NCBI GenBank assembly: GCA_026126025.1
Contig: JAHCJZ010000015.1
Span: 1 to 44,197 of the forward strand
Direction: 5' to 3'
DNA: 44,197 nt
DNA from: Bauldia sp.
GTDB lineage: Bacteria > Pseudomonadota > Alphaproteobacteria > Rhizobiales > Kaistiaceae
Both the position numbers and the translations under genes were made by a program. Each line of letters opens with the position of its first letter. Position 1 is the first letter of the stretch. The notes under the pieces were generated by a model that did no database searches, was not told the origin of the DNA, and saw only the letters and a list, made by a program, of their open reading frames with translations. Below, in pieces: positions 26,531 to 35,638 of the stretch.

Positions 26531-29191
26531 ATGCAACCAAGAGAACGCCGCACGATCATTGCGCATGGGCGACTGGCGATGCGCGAGCTGCGACTCGCCG
26601 CCGCACGCCAGCGCAATCACGGCCTCCAGATCATGACCTTCGAGCAGCTCGCCGCGCGCCTCGCGGGCGGCCTGTCGCGCCCGGTCGACGACGAGACATT
26701 GCGCGCCACCATCCAGGCGGTCCTGCCGGACGTCGCACTGGGGGAGCTTGACAGCCTGAAGTCACTGCCCGGCATGGTGGGGGCCGCCACCGACACGCTC
26801 CGCAAGGCGTGGCGCGCCGGCATCGATTTGCAGGCGCGCCGCGGCGAGCACCCGCGCATTGCCTCGATCGCCAGCCTCGAAGAAGCAGTCCTCGCCGCCC
26901 TTCCGCCGGCGATGATGCGTCCAGTCGATCTCGTAGCGGCATCGCTGCAACGGCTGGATCATGTTGCCGCCCTATTCGGGCAGATTGAGATTGTCGGCAT
27001 TACCGAGCTGTCGCCGTGCTGGCGGCCGCTTCTGCACGCTATCACTCAGCGGGTGACGGTGCGCTGGACCGCCGGTCCACGGTCGACGCCTCCCTGGCTT
27101 GATAGAAATGTCATCGACGTGACGCAAAGTGACCCGCGCACGCCAGAGATTCTCACCGTCAGCGCCTCCACCGCCTATCACGAAGCCATCGAGGCGCTCC
27201 GTTGGGCGCGGCAGCTCATCGCGTCCGGCACGGCCGATCCGGCCGAGATCGCCATCGCATCGGTCACGCCGGCCGATTACGATGATCATTTTCTCGCTTT
27301 GCGAGCCGACGCCAATCTCGACCTTCACTTTGTGCATGGCGTCAAGATCACGGCCTGTAGGGAGGGTCAGGCGGCCGCCGCCCTCGCGGACATCCTGGTG
27401 CGCGGCCTCTCTCAGACTCGGATGCGGCGCCTGGCGTCCCTGCTGGCGGCCTATCCCGGCCCCTTTCGAGCTCTCCCCGCGGGCTGGACGCGAGTCTTGC
27501 CGGCCGATGCTCCGCTGGCGTCTCCGCTAGCCTGGAACCACCTGCTCGACCGCCTGACCGCTGCCGAATGGCCCGACGAAATCGATCATGGTCCAGCGTT
27601 GCGCGAGATCATCGGTTTGCTGTCGCAGGGCGTAGCGGCGGCCGAAGCAATTGGCGAAGCGCTGCTGCACGGCAGGACCCTGGCCATCTGGCGCAAGGTG
27701 CTCCTTGCCGGTCCGGCCGCCTCGCTCGATCTAACCCTGGAGACATTGAAACAGGACGACGGCCTGGATGCCTGCGTCTCCGTCGCCTGGATGCCGGCAA
27801 GCGCGCTGGCGGCATCGCCCCGCCGATTCGTTCGCCTCCTCGGGCTCAATTCTTCGCGTTGGCCGCGCGGAATTTCGGAAGATCGCCTCCTCTCCGATCA
27901 CATCATCCCCACGGCCGAGCTCGACCCGCTCCCCGTTGGCGCGGCCGACCGGCGGGATTTCGCAACCATCCTCGCGACCAGCGAGCGCCAGGTTGTGCTG
28001 TCGCGAGCGCGACGGGACAGCGATGGCCGACTCCTCGGCCGTAGCACCCTCCTGCAGGGGCAGCCCGATGAGATCTACCTCCGGCGCAACCGAGTGCCGG
28101 ATCACGCCTTCAGTGAAACCGACCGGCTGACCGCCCGGCCGCAGGAATTCCGCGCGCTCCCGCAAGCCGTTTCGGCGGCCGCCTGCTGGCGCAACTGGCT
28201 GCGGGAGGAGATCACCCCCCATGACGGACTCCTTCGTGCCGACCACCCGGTAATCCAGGCCATCCTGGCGCGCACCCAATCGGCAAGCTCCCTTCGCAAG
28301 CTCCTGCGCAACCCGCTCGGCTTCGTTTGGCACTACGGCCTGCGCTGGCGCGCGCCCGAAAGCGGCGACGACCCGCTCGTTCTCGATGCGCTGGCGATGG
28401 GCGATCTCGTTCACGAGACTCTGGATCGGGCTCTCCGCACACTCGAAGCCAATGGCGGACTGGCCGCCGCTACGGGGCAACAGATCGCCAGCGCCGTCGA
28501 TGACGCTGCCGGCGAGGTTGCCGAAATCTGGGAAACCGAACGTCCTGTGCCGCCGCGCGTGATCTGGCGGCGCACCCTCGACGAGGCGCGGGAGCTTAGC
28601 CGGCGAGCCCTGGCCTTTGGCGACGAGCGCCTGCCTGGTGCCCGTGCGTTCGGCGAAGTCCCTTTCGGAGGCGCCGAGCCCAAGACTGATGTGGCGCCGC
28701 CCTGGGACGCCGCGGCCAGCGTCGGAATTCCTGGCACCGATTTCCGGATCGCCGGCTACATCGATCGGCTCGATGTCTCCGCCGACGGCCGCCGCGCTCT
28801 TGTGCGTGACTACAAGACCGGCCGAAAGCCCAAGGACACCATCATTCTCGACGGCGGCAAGGAGTTGCAGCGCTGCCTCTATGCCTTCGCCGTGAAGGCG
28901 ATGCTCGGCGACGATGTCGCCATCAGCGCCTCCCTCCTCTTTCCGCGCGATGAGGTCGACCTGAGGCTCGAGGATCCCGAAGGCACTTTGGCGGACGTCG
29001 CCGGCTATCTGCGCGCCGCGCACGCCAGTCTCCTTACCGGCAGCGCTGTGCTCGGGGCCGATACCGGTGGGACATATGACGACCTCGCCTTCGCACTGCC
29101 GGCCAACGCCGGCGCTACCTATTGCAAACGCAAGATTACCGCCGCCACCGAGCGCCTCGGGGAGGCCGCGCAGGTCTGGAAGGCTCAGTAA
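26531..29191 (+). CDS. AddB-like PD-(D/E)XK nuclease
   Basis: This 886-residue protein resembles AddB/RexB. The N-terminal two thirds look like a helicase-fold scaffold with no Walker A motif. The C-terminal third is a RecB-type nuclease: LLRNPLGFVWHYGLRW (about 595-610), GDLVHETLD, and a catalytic core GYIDRLD...RDYKTGRK (Asp760, Lys762) with ELQRCLYAF. Cysteines are too few and wrongly spaced for the AddB iron-sulfur cluster. The frame is open to 26372; ATG 26531 was chosen because the recognisable block ERRTIIAHGRLAMRELRL begins right after it, with 26501 as an alternative. The stop overlaps the next start as TAATG. It is an island-borne paralogue, not the housekeeping addB. Confidence 0.82.
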   Translation: MQPRERRTIIAHGRLAMRELRLAAARQRNHGLQIMTFEQLAARLAGGLSRPVDDETLRATIQAVLPDVALGELDSLKSLPGMVGAATDTLRKAWRAGIDLQARRGEHPRIASIASLEEAVLAALPPAMMRPVDLVAASLQRLDHVAALFGQIEIVGITELSPCWRPLLHAITQRVTVRWTAGPRSTPPWLDRNVIDVTQSDPRTPEILTVSASTAYHEAIEALRWARQLIASGTADPAEIAIASVTPADYDDHFLALRADANLDLHFVHGVKITACREGQAAAALADILVRGLSQTRMRRLASLLAAYPGPFRALPAGWTRVLPADAPLASPLAWNHLLDRLTAAEWPDEIDHGPALREIIGLLSQGVAAAEAIGEALLHGRTLAIWRKVLLAGPAASLDLTLETLKQDDGLDACVSVAWMPASALAASPRRFVRLLGLNSSRWPRGISEDRLLSDHIIPTAELDPLPVGAADRRDFATILATSERQVVLSRARRDSDGRLLGRSTLLQGQPDEIYLRRNRVPDHAFSETDRLTARPQEFRALPQAVSAAACWRNWLREEITPHDGLLRADHPVIQAILARTQSASSLRKLLRNPLGFVWHYGLRWRAPESGDDPLVLDALAMGDLVHETLDRALRTLEANGGLAAATGQQIASAVDDAAGEVAEIWETERPVPPRVIWRRTLDEARELSRRALAFGDERLPGARAFGEVPFGGAEPKTDVAPPWDAAASVGIPGTDFRIAGYIDRLDVSADGRRALVRDYKTGRKPKDTIILDGGKELQRCLYAFAVKAMLGDDVAISASLLFPRDEVDLRLEDPEGTLADVAGYLRAAHASLLTGSAVLGADTGGTYDDLAFALPANAGATYCKRKITAATERLGEAAQVWKAQ

Positions 29192-32100
29192 TGAATGCAC
29201 CGCTGAAACCGCTCGCCGATGATGTTGCGCGGCGCACTGCGATCGCGGTTCACGACCGCTCATTTTTGGTCGAAGCCGGCGCTGGTTCCGGCAAGACCGC
29301 CGTCATGGCTGGCCGCATCGCGCTGATGCTAGCCGAAGGCATTGCGCCAAGGACGATCGCCGCGGTGACGTTCACCGAGCTCGCGGCCAGCGAGCTTCTC
29401 ATCCGTGTCCGCGACTTCGTTGGCGAGTTGGTGGCAGGTCGCATTCCCGCCGAGCTTCGGGTTGCCTTGCCCTATGGCTTGTCGGAAGACCAACGCCGCA
29501 ATCTCGCGGCTGCCAGCGTGGCGATCGATGAAATCACCTGCTCGACCATACACGGCTTCTGTCAGCGCCTGATCAAGCCTTATCCCGTCGAGGCGAGCAT
29601 CGATCCCGGGGCGGTCGTGATGGACCGCGACCAGGCGGATCTCGCCTTTGCGGAAATCGTTGAAATCTGGCTTCGGGAGGAACTTGCAGACGATGCTGGC
29701 GGACTGCTGGCCGAAATGGTTCTGCAGGACCCGGGCGAGACCGTCGGGCTGATCCACAAGATTCTTACGCATCTCCGCAGCCGCCGCACGCTGGCTGTTG
29801 AGTCACCCGAAGCGCTGGAACCTCTCATCGGAGCCGTCCGGCAGACAGCAGACGGCTTCGTGTCCTGGCTACGCGGAACCCGAGTCGTCGAGCCGGAGAC
29901 CGCTGACATCGCGGCGCGGTTGTTGGAAATGGCTGAAGCCGTTGAGGCTATCTCGCCGGCGGAGCCTGCCGATCTGGTGCGGCTGTTGCTCGCGCGACCG
30001 CATCCCGATCTCTGCACCACCTCGGGAAGCTTTCGCGCCTACAAGAAGAAGGGCAAGTGGTGCGAAGCCGCCAAACGCGCAGGCCTCGCCAAGGCCGATG
30101 GGGATCGCTTGAACGCTGGCGCGGAAGGCCACTACAACGGCTGTTGCGGGGCATGGACCGCACTGTCGCAGGCGGCCGCGTCGCGCGTCCTCGCCGAACT
30201 CGTCGGGCTTGTGCAGCCGGTCATGGATCGCTTCCGCGATTACAAGCGCTCGGCTGCGCTTCTCGATTTCGACGATCTCATCTTCGCCGCACGCGCGCTG
30301 TTGCGCGACCATGAAGAGGTGCGCCGCGCGCTGGCCGCGCGCTTCGCGCATGTCCTGGTCGATGAGTTTCAGGACACCGACCCTTTGCAGACCGAAATCT
30401 TCTGGCGATTGTGCGGCAACCCGCAGGCTAATGCGGACAGCGACGATTGGACCACGTTCCAAATCCGACCCGGCGCGCTGTTCCTGGTGGGCGACCCCAA
30501 ACAGGCGATCTACCGCTTTCGTGGCGCCGACGTGGCGGCCTACATCCAGGCGCGGGAAACCTTCCTTGCGCAGGCACCCGACAGCGTGGTGGCGATCTCG
30601 ACCAATTTTCGGTCCTGCGAACCAATCCTGAATTATGTGAACGATCGCTTCGAACTCCTGCTGTCGGCCGAGAACGGCCAGCCGGGGTTCACCGCTCTTG
30701 ATGCGTTCCATCCTGAACGGAACGAGGGACTGTGCGTCGCGGCCCTCGACATTGCCGTGGCCGATGCCGACGGCAAGGCCTCGGCCGAACGCCAGCGCGA
30801 CGGCGAAGCCGAGGCTGTCGCAGACATGTGCGCGCGCCTGATCGGCAGCGAGGCCATTCTCGATCGCAAGACCGGGGAGCGCCGCGCCTGCCGGCCCGGT
30901 GACATCGCTCTTCTCGCGCCGACGGGAAGCGATCTTTGGCGCTATGAAGAAGCGCTGGAGCGGCGCGGCATTCCAGTTGCGACTCAGGCCGGCAAGGGAC
31001 TGTTCCGGCGCCAGGAGATCCAGGACCTCATCGCCCTCACGCGAGTGCTTGCCGACCGCCGCGACACGCTCGCACTGGGCGCGCTGCTTCGTGGTCCACT
31101 GGTCGGGCTGACTGAGGAAGAATTGCTGGACATTGTCTGGGCGCTCCCGCGCTCCGAAGATGCGCCCGACGCCTTGCCGCGACTGGACCTCGGCGTGGCT
31201 CCGGAAGCGATCACACATCCGCATGCGCGCGACGTCATCGAGAAACTTCAGGCGCTGCGGCTGAAGATGAACGCCACGACGCCGCACGACCTGCTATCGC
31301 AGGCCATCGACGTGCTGCGCGTGCGGCCGATCCTCCTTCATCGGCATCGCGGCCAGGCCGAGCGTGCCCTCGCCAATGTCGATCTCTATCTTAGCCTCAG
31401 CCGGGCGTATGCGGTCCGCGGCCTGCGTGCTTTCGCGGAGGCGATGACGGCCGCGTGGACCGACGAGGCTCGCGCCGTCGAGGGTCGCCCCGATGCTCAG
31501 GAGGAGGCGGTTGCGCTCTACACCATGCATGCCGCCAAAGGGCTGGAGTGGCCGATCGTCGTCCCCGTCAACACGATGACGCAGATCATGGCGCCCGAGA
31601 GCGCGATCACCGACCGTGCCACCGGCCGCTTCTATTGTCCGGTGTTCGGCGTGAAGCCGACGGATTATGAGGCGGCGCGCGATGCAGAGAAGGCCGAACT
31701 CGACCGCGAGCGCATCCGTCTCTGGTATGTCGCCGCTACGCGGGCGCGCGAGCTGCTGGTTCTGCCGAGGCTCGATGTCACGGCGAAGGGATCGGCCTGG
31801 ATTTCCCTTCTGGACCTGTCGCTGGCGGAACTGCCGGCGCTCGATCTTAGCCACCTGCCGCCTGAGGTCGGGGCCGATGGGGCTGGCGCGCAGAATGCCC
31901 AGACCCGCGAGATCTTCGCGGCCGAAGCGGAGATGATCGCGGAGCGCCGCCAGCGCATTGTCTGGCTCGCCCCCAGCCGCGACGAGAATCCCGCCGGCCC
32001 GGCATTGCACGCCGAGCTACCGGAAATCCTGGTGACCGATGTCGACGATGCGCCTGTAGAGGACAGCATCCTCCAGACGATCCAAGGTGGTCGCGAGCGC

Positions 32101-32595
32101 GGCGTCATTCTGCACAAGCTCATCGAAGAGGTCCTCACCGGCGAAACAGCGGAGACGGAGCCCGCTCTCATTGCCCGCGCCGAAGCCTTGATCCGCGCCA
32201 TTGGCCAGCCTGTGGCCCTTGACCCTGCCCATGGGCTTGCGCCGGCCGAACTCGCCGCTTGCGTTCTTCGCGCCCTGGCCTTGCCGGAGATTGCTGCCCT
32301 GCGGCCCGGCCTCATGCCGGAATTTCCGGTCTATGCCTCCATCTTGACCGAAGAGCAGGAGGAAGCGACGGCCGGCATCGCCGATGCGATTGCCTTTGGC
32401 CCCGATGGGGCGCCTCAGGTGATCGTCGATTGGAAGAGCGACGTCGCTCCCGCGCCCGAGACGCTCGACCATTATCGCACTCAGGTGCGCGCCTATTTGG
32501 ATATGACCCAAGCCGAACGCGGGCTGATCGTGCTGGTGACCTCCGGCGCAATCATCCCCGTCGGACGCGCTAACCCGGCCGTCGCAGTAGCCTGA
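29191..32595 (+). CDS. AddA/UvrD-like helicase-nuclease
   Basis: This 1134-residue SF1 helicase carries a C-terminal nuclease. Motor motifs are intact: Walker A AGAGSGKT (29-36), STIHGFCQRL, DEFQDTDPLQ (391-400), GDPKQAIYRFRGAD, NFRS, TMHAAKGLEWP and VAATRARELL. The C-terminal RecB-type nuclease has ILHKLIEE, GIADAIA and VDWKSD (Asp1080, Lys1082) with YRTQVRAYL. With the preceding AddB-like protein it probably forms a two-nuclease DNA-end-processing machine. It starts inside the stop codon of that gene and is followed by the DUF6361 gene after 18 bases. The frame is open to 29122, but an overlap that long is unnecessary and the motif-bearing N-terminus begins at 29191. Confidence 0.9.
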   Translation: MNAPLKPLADDVARRTAIAVHDRSFLVEAGAGSGKTAVMAGRIALMLAEGIAPRTIAAVTFTELAASELLIRVRDFVGELVAGRIPAELRVALPYGLSEDQRRNLAAASVAIDEITCSTIHGFCQRLIKPYPVEASIDPGAVVMDRDQADLAFAEIVEIWLREELADDAGGLLAEMVLQDPGETVGLIHKILTHLRSRRTLAVESPEALEPLIGAVRQTADGFVSWLRGTRVVEPETADIAARLLEMAEAVEAISPAEPADLVRLLLARPHPDLCTTSGSFRAYKKKGKWCEAAKRAGLAKADGDRLNAGAEGHYNGCCGAWTALSQAAASRVLAELVGLVQPVMDRFRDYKRSAALLDFDDLIFAARALLRDHEEVRRALAARFAHVLVDEFQDTDPLQTEIFWRLCGNPQANADSDDWTTFQIRPGALFLVGDPKQAIYRFRGADVAAYIQARETFLAQAPDSVVAISTNFRSCEPILNYVNDRFELLLSAENGQPGFTALDAFHPERNEGLCVAALDIAVADADGKASAERQRDGEAEAVADMCARLIGSEAILDRKTGERRACRPGDIALLAPTGSDLWRYEEALERRGIPVATQAGKGLFRRQEIQDLIALTRVLADRRDTLALGALLRGPLVGLTEEELLDIVWALPRSEDAPDALPRLDLGVAPEAITHPHARDVIEKLQALRLKMNATTPHDLLSQAIDVLRVRPILLHRHRGQAERALANVDLYLSLSRAYAVRGLRAFAEAMTAAWTDEARAVEGRPDAQEEAVALYTMHAAKGLEWPIVVPVNTMTQIMAPESAITDRATGRFYCPVFGVKPTDYEAARDAEKAELDRERIRLWYVAATRARELLVLPRLDVTAKGSAWISLLDLSLAELPALDLSHLPPEVGADGAGAQNAQTREIFAAEAEMIAERRQRIVWLAPSRDENPAGPALHAELPEILVTDVDDAPVEDSILQTIQGGRERGVILHKLIEEVLTGETAETEPALIARAEALIRAIGQPVALDPAHGLAPAELAACVLRALALPEIAALRPGLMPEFPVYASILTEEQEEATAGIADAIAFGPDGAPQVIVDWKSDVAPAPETLDHYRTQVRAYLDMTQAERGLIVLVTSGAIIPVGRANPAVAVA

Positions 32596-32613
32596 AAGCG
32601 GGACGCGACGCCT

Positions 32614-33792
32614 ATGTCATCTCTTGCCTGGATCGATTTCGATGAAGCCGAGCGCCAGCGCGCGCAGCGGATCATGGCTCTCTTTCAGGAGCGCGAAAGC
32701 CGCGACGAGCTGGGGTTGGGCGCCATCCGGGATTCGATCGCGGACCACCTTTTTCCGGGGACGAGCACGATCCAGACCCGCTTGCGGTATATGCTCTTCA
32801 TCCCCTGGCTGTTCCGCACGCTGGAAGGTCGGGACGTTCCGGAAAGCCAGCTTCGCACCGAGGCGCGCGCTCTGGAAATTCGGCTAGCCGACGCGTTGAA
32901 GGCTGGCGGAGAGTCGAATGGCATCATCGGCCGCGACGCTGGTCCAAGGCTGCAACGGCTGCCCAGCTCTGTCTATTGGGCCGGGCTCGGCGCATGGGGC
33001 ATCCGCCTTTTCCCCGGCTCAATCGATAGCCTTTTCGTCTCTCTTCGCGGCCTGAGGCGGCCGCGCGTCTCGTCGGACAGCGAGGACGCCGCGGCAGGTT
33101 CACGGGCGGCAGCTATCTGGAATCCAGCCTTGCCACAGGCGCCCAAGGACCTGCTCGACCGTGCTGCCTTCCGCCTGACGACGGACGAAGCGCAGTTCAT
33201 CATCGATCGCCTGGTTGCGACCCAACCGGCGGCGCTGCTGACCATGCTGGCGCGCGACGGCATCGATGCGGAGTGCGACCATATCTGGACCCATCCACAT
33301 CTGGCGTCCTTTCCAGCGGACGCGCGCCGCCTGGTCCGCCACGGCGAGATCTTCTCGCATGTGATGCATGGGGCGGCGCTCCTCTACAATCTCGCGCTCA
33401 GCGAATTGCGTGGTCGTGACGACTGGGCCGAGGATTATCGCGAGCGCATCGCGGCCTGGGCAGCCGAGCTGGATCTTTCTGTCGTTCGCAACTGGTCCCT
33501 CGACGATTTCTGGGACGCCGTCGAACATCCCGCCCACAGCATTCGGCCCGCAGCCAAGCGCTTCGTGACGCAGTGGCTCGAACTCGTGATCGATGGCACC
33601 ACGCAGATCGCTTCCACGCCTGCGGCGCGACAGCTCGTTGAAGAGCGGGAACGCCGATTGAAAACCAGTCAATCGCGCTACGCCAATCACGCCGTTCGCG
33701 ATCGCTGGACCGGCGCCTCCGGCGTCGACCGCCTCAACTTTCGCTGGAACCAAGCGAGATCGCATTTGAGGGACCTGGCCCATGCTGAATAG
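32614..33792 (+). CDS. DUF6361 family protein
   Basis: This 392-residue protein opens with SLAWIDFDEAERQRAQRIM, the hallmark of DUF6361, followed by LGAIRDSIADHLFPGTSTIQ and RLRYMLFIPWLFRTLE. The remainder is helical with many Trp and His residues. I find no catalytic motif. DUF6361 genes commonly sit beside a phospholipase-D-like gene and a large helicase gene, as here, so it is likely a structural or recruitment subunit of one complex. Its 3' end overlaps the next gene by 11 bases. Function unknown. Confidence 0.8.
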   Translation: MSSLAWIDFDEAERQRAQRIMALFQERESRDELGLGAIRDSIADHLFPGTSTIQTRLRYMLFIPWLFRTLEGRDVPESQLRTEARALEIRLADALKAGGESNGIIGRDAGPRLQRLPSSVYWAGLGAWGIRLFPGSIDSLFVSLRGLRRPRVSSDSEDAAAGSRAAAIWNPALPQAPKDLLDRAAFRLTTDEAQFIIDRLVATQPAALLTMLARDGIDAECDHIWTHPHLASFPADARRLVRHGEIFSHVMHGAALLYNLALSELRGRDDWAEDYRERIAAWAAELDLSVVRNWSLDDFWDAVEHPAHSIRPAAKRFVTQWLELVIDGTTQIASTPAARQLVEERERRLKTSQSRYANHAVRDRWTGASGVDRLNFRWNQARSHLRDLAHAE

Positions 33793-35638
33793 GCGCAGCC
33801 TCGATCCCGAACAGCGCACCCTCTACGGCGCCAACCTCCAGCCTCCGGCCGGGTACGTCTTCGACGCCGCCGTCGCCACCACGTTCTCGCTCGACTTCGA
33901 GACGGCACTCGCGGTGCCAGTCAGCCTGGCGCTGTTTGCCGCCGAGAACCGCGAGGACATTCTCACTCATCCCTTGGCGCTACTCGAAGGAGCCGAGCGC
34001 ATCGCCGGCCGTCTCCTTGTCTTCACCGATGCCGGGCACATCCAGGCGCATACGCGACCGCATTCTCGCCTGTGCTCGCTGCTGGAACGTATCATCGTGG
34101 AGGTCGCGGCGCCCAGCGGGGGCGCTTTCCATCCCAAGATATGGGCGCTTCGCTTCAAGCCGGTACGCTCTGACGAACCGACTCGACTTCGTTTGCTGGT
34201 GCTGTCGCGCAATCTCACCCGCGATCGCTCGTGGGACATCGCGTTGACGCTTGACGGCGTGGTCGCGCGAAAGCCGCAGGCCCTCAATCGACCTTTGGCC
34301 GATCTCATACGCCGCCTGCCGGACTTTGCGACCGCCGGCCTGCCCGAGGGAGCTCGCGACCTCACCGAAGAAATTGCCGAGGACCTGCGCCGCACCGATT
34401 GGAGCTTGCCCGAGCCCTTTCAAAGCCTCGCGTTCGCTGTGAATGGTCTGGGCGGCAAGCAATGGCGTCCGGAGCCCTGCGCCCGGCTCGGCGTGATCTC
34501 GCCGTTCTGCGACGACACGGCGCTGTCGATGCTCGCAGATCTCGCCGGCGCGGAGAAACCCGTCCTGATCGGCAGGTCGGATGAACTCGCGCTGGTCCCT
34601 GCTGCAACGCTCGGCCGTTTCGCCCGGGTGGCGGTGATGGACGAGATGGCCGCCACAGAGGATGGCGAGGAAGTGGACGCCACCGCTCTCCAGGGGTTGC
34701 ACGCCAAGGCCTTCATCACGGAGATGGGCTGGGACACAACGATCACAGTCGGATCCGGTAACGCCACCCGCCCCGCTCTTTTCTCGGGAAGCAATGTCGA
34801 GGTCTTCGCCACATTGACCGGCAAGCGCTCACGTGTTGGCAGCATCGATGAGATTCTGGGAGAAAAGGGGTTTGGTCGGCTCACACGTCCCTTCGTGCCG
34901 AACGAACTGGTCGCCGTCGATTCAGCCGTACGAGCAGCCGAGGCACGGTTGGATGCCGCTCGCCGAGACATTTGTCGCAGCGGCTTGAAGCTTCGTTGCG
35001 AGCGCACCCAATCGGCCGATGACGACGGTCTGCTTTGGCGCGTCTGGGTGATCCCCTCCACACCGCTGCCGCTCGCCGGCATCGGCGGCCTGCGCGTATG
35101 GCCCATCACGCGCGGCGAAGGCCATGGCCAGGATGCTCTTGAAAAGCTGCGCCTGGGCCAGCCCGTTGATCTCGGCGCGATGCCGCTGATCGATCTTACA
35201 CGCTTCCTCGCTTTCCATCTGCTCGACAGGGATGGCGAAGTCTCCATTCTGTTCAGCACCGGCCTCCTAATGGAAGGCCTTCCCTTGGAACGGCACGCCG
35301 CCATCCTGCGCTGGGTGATCGACAGCAAGGATGCCTTCTTCCGCTATTTGCGGCTTCTGCTCTCCGAACTTGGCGATCCGTTCGCCGCCGCGCTCGCCGC
35401 GCAAGAGGGCTCCGGCCACGGCGCGTGGCGCATGGCCGCCGATGACGCGCCGCTCCTTGAGGAGATGGTGCGCGCCTTCTGCCGTGGCGGAGATCAGCTT
35501 CGCGCCATCGAACGGCTGATCACCCGACTGGAAACCGTCGAGCCGGGCGAAGCCGACCCCATCCCGGCCGAGTTCCGCACCCTCTGGGAGACATTCCGCG
35601 TCGCGCTCAAAGCTCAGGGGGATGCGCATGTCCAATGA
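33782..35638 (+). CDS. phospholipase-D-like protein
   Basis: This 618-residue protein has two PLD half-motifs: HPK (117-119) followed by LSRNLT (141-146), and HAK (307-309) followed by GSGNAT (324-329). The HxK plus S/G-N pattern marks the PLD superfamily. The Asp of canonical HKD is not present at the usual spacing, so catalysis is uncertain, although nucleases of this superfamily vary there. PLD nucleases are known effectors in DISARM (DrmC) and other systems. Overlaps of 11 bases with DUF6361 upstream and with the helicase downstream imply a fixed stoichiometric unit. The C-terminal 270 residues are not recognised. Confidence 0.82.
   Translation: MLNRRSLDPEQRTLYGANLQPPAGYVFDAAVATTFSLDFETALAVPVSLALFAAENREDILTHPLALLEGAERIAGRLLVFTDAGHIQAHTRPHSRLCSLLERIIVEVAAPSGGAFHPKIWALRFKPVRSDEPTRLRLLVLSRNLTRDRSWDIALTLDGVVARKPQALNRPLADLIRRLPDFATAGLPEGARDLTEEIAEDLRRTDWSLPEPFQSLAFAVNGLGGKQWRPEPCARLGVISPFCDDTALSMLADLAGAEKPVLIGRSDELALVPAATLGRFARVAVMDEMAATEDGEEVDATALQGLHAKAFITEMGWDTTITVGSGNATRPALFSGSNVEVFATLTGKRSRVGSIDEILGEKGFGRLTRPFVPNELVAVDSAVRAAEARLDAARRDICRSGLKLRCERTQSADDDGLLWRVWVIPSTPLPLAGIGGLRVWPITRGEGHGQDALEKLRLGQPVDLGAMPLIDLTRFLAFHLLDRDGEVSILFSTGLLMEGLPLERHAAILRWVIDSKDAFFRYLRLLLSELGDPFAAALAAQEGSGHGAWRMAADDAPLLEEMVRAFCRGGDQLRAIERLITRLETVEPGEADPIPAEFRTLWETFRVALKAQGDAHVQ

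Noticed and set aside
26531-32595. Housekeeping addBA of the host
   Set aside because: The genes are on the island, coupled to DUF6361, PLD and helicase genes, and the AddB-like part lacks typical motifs.
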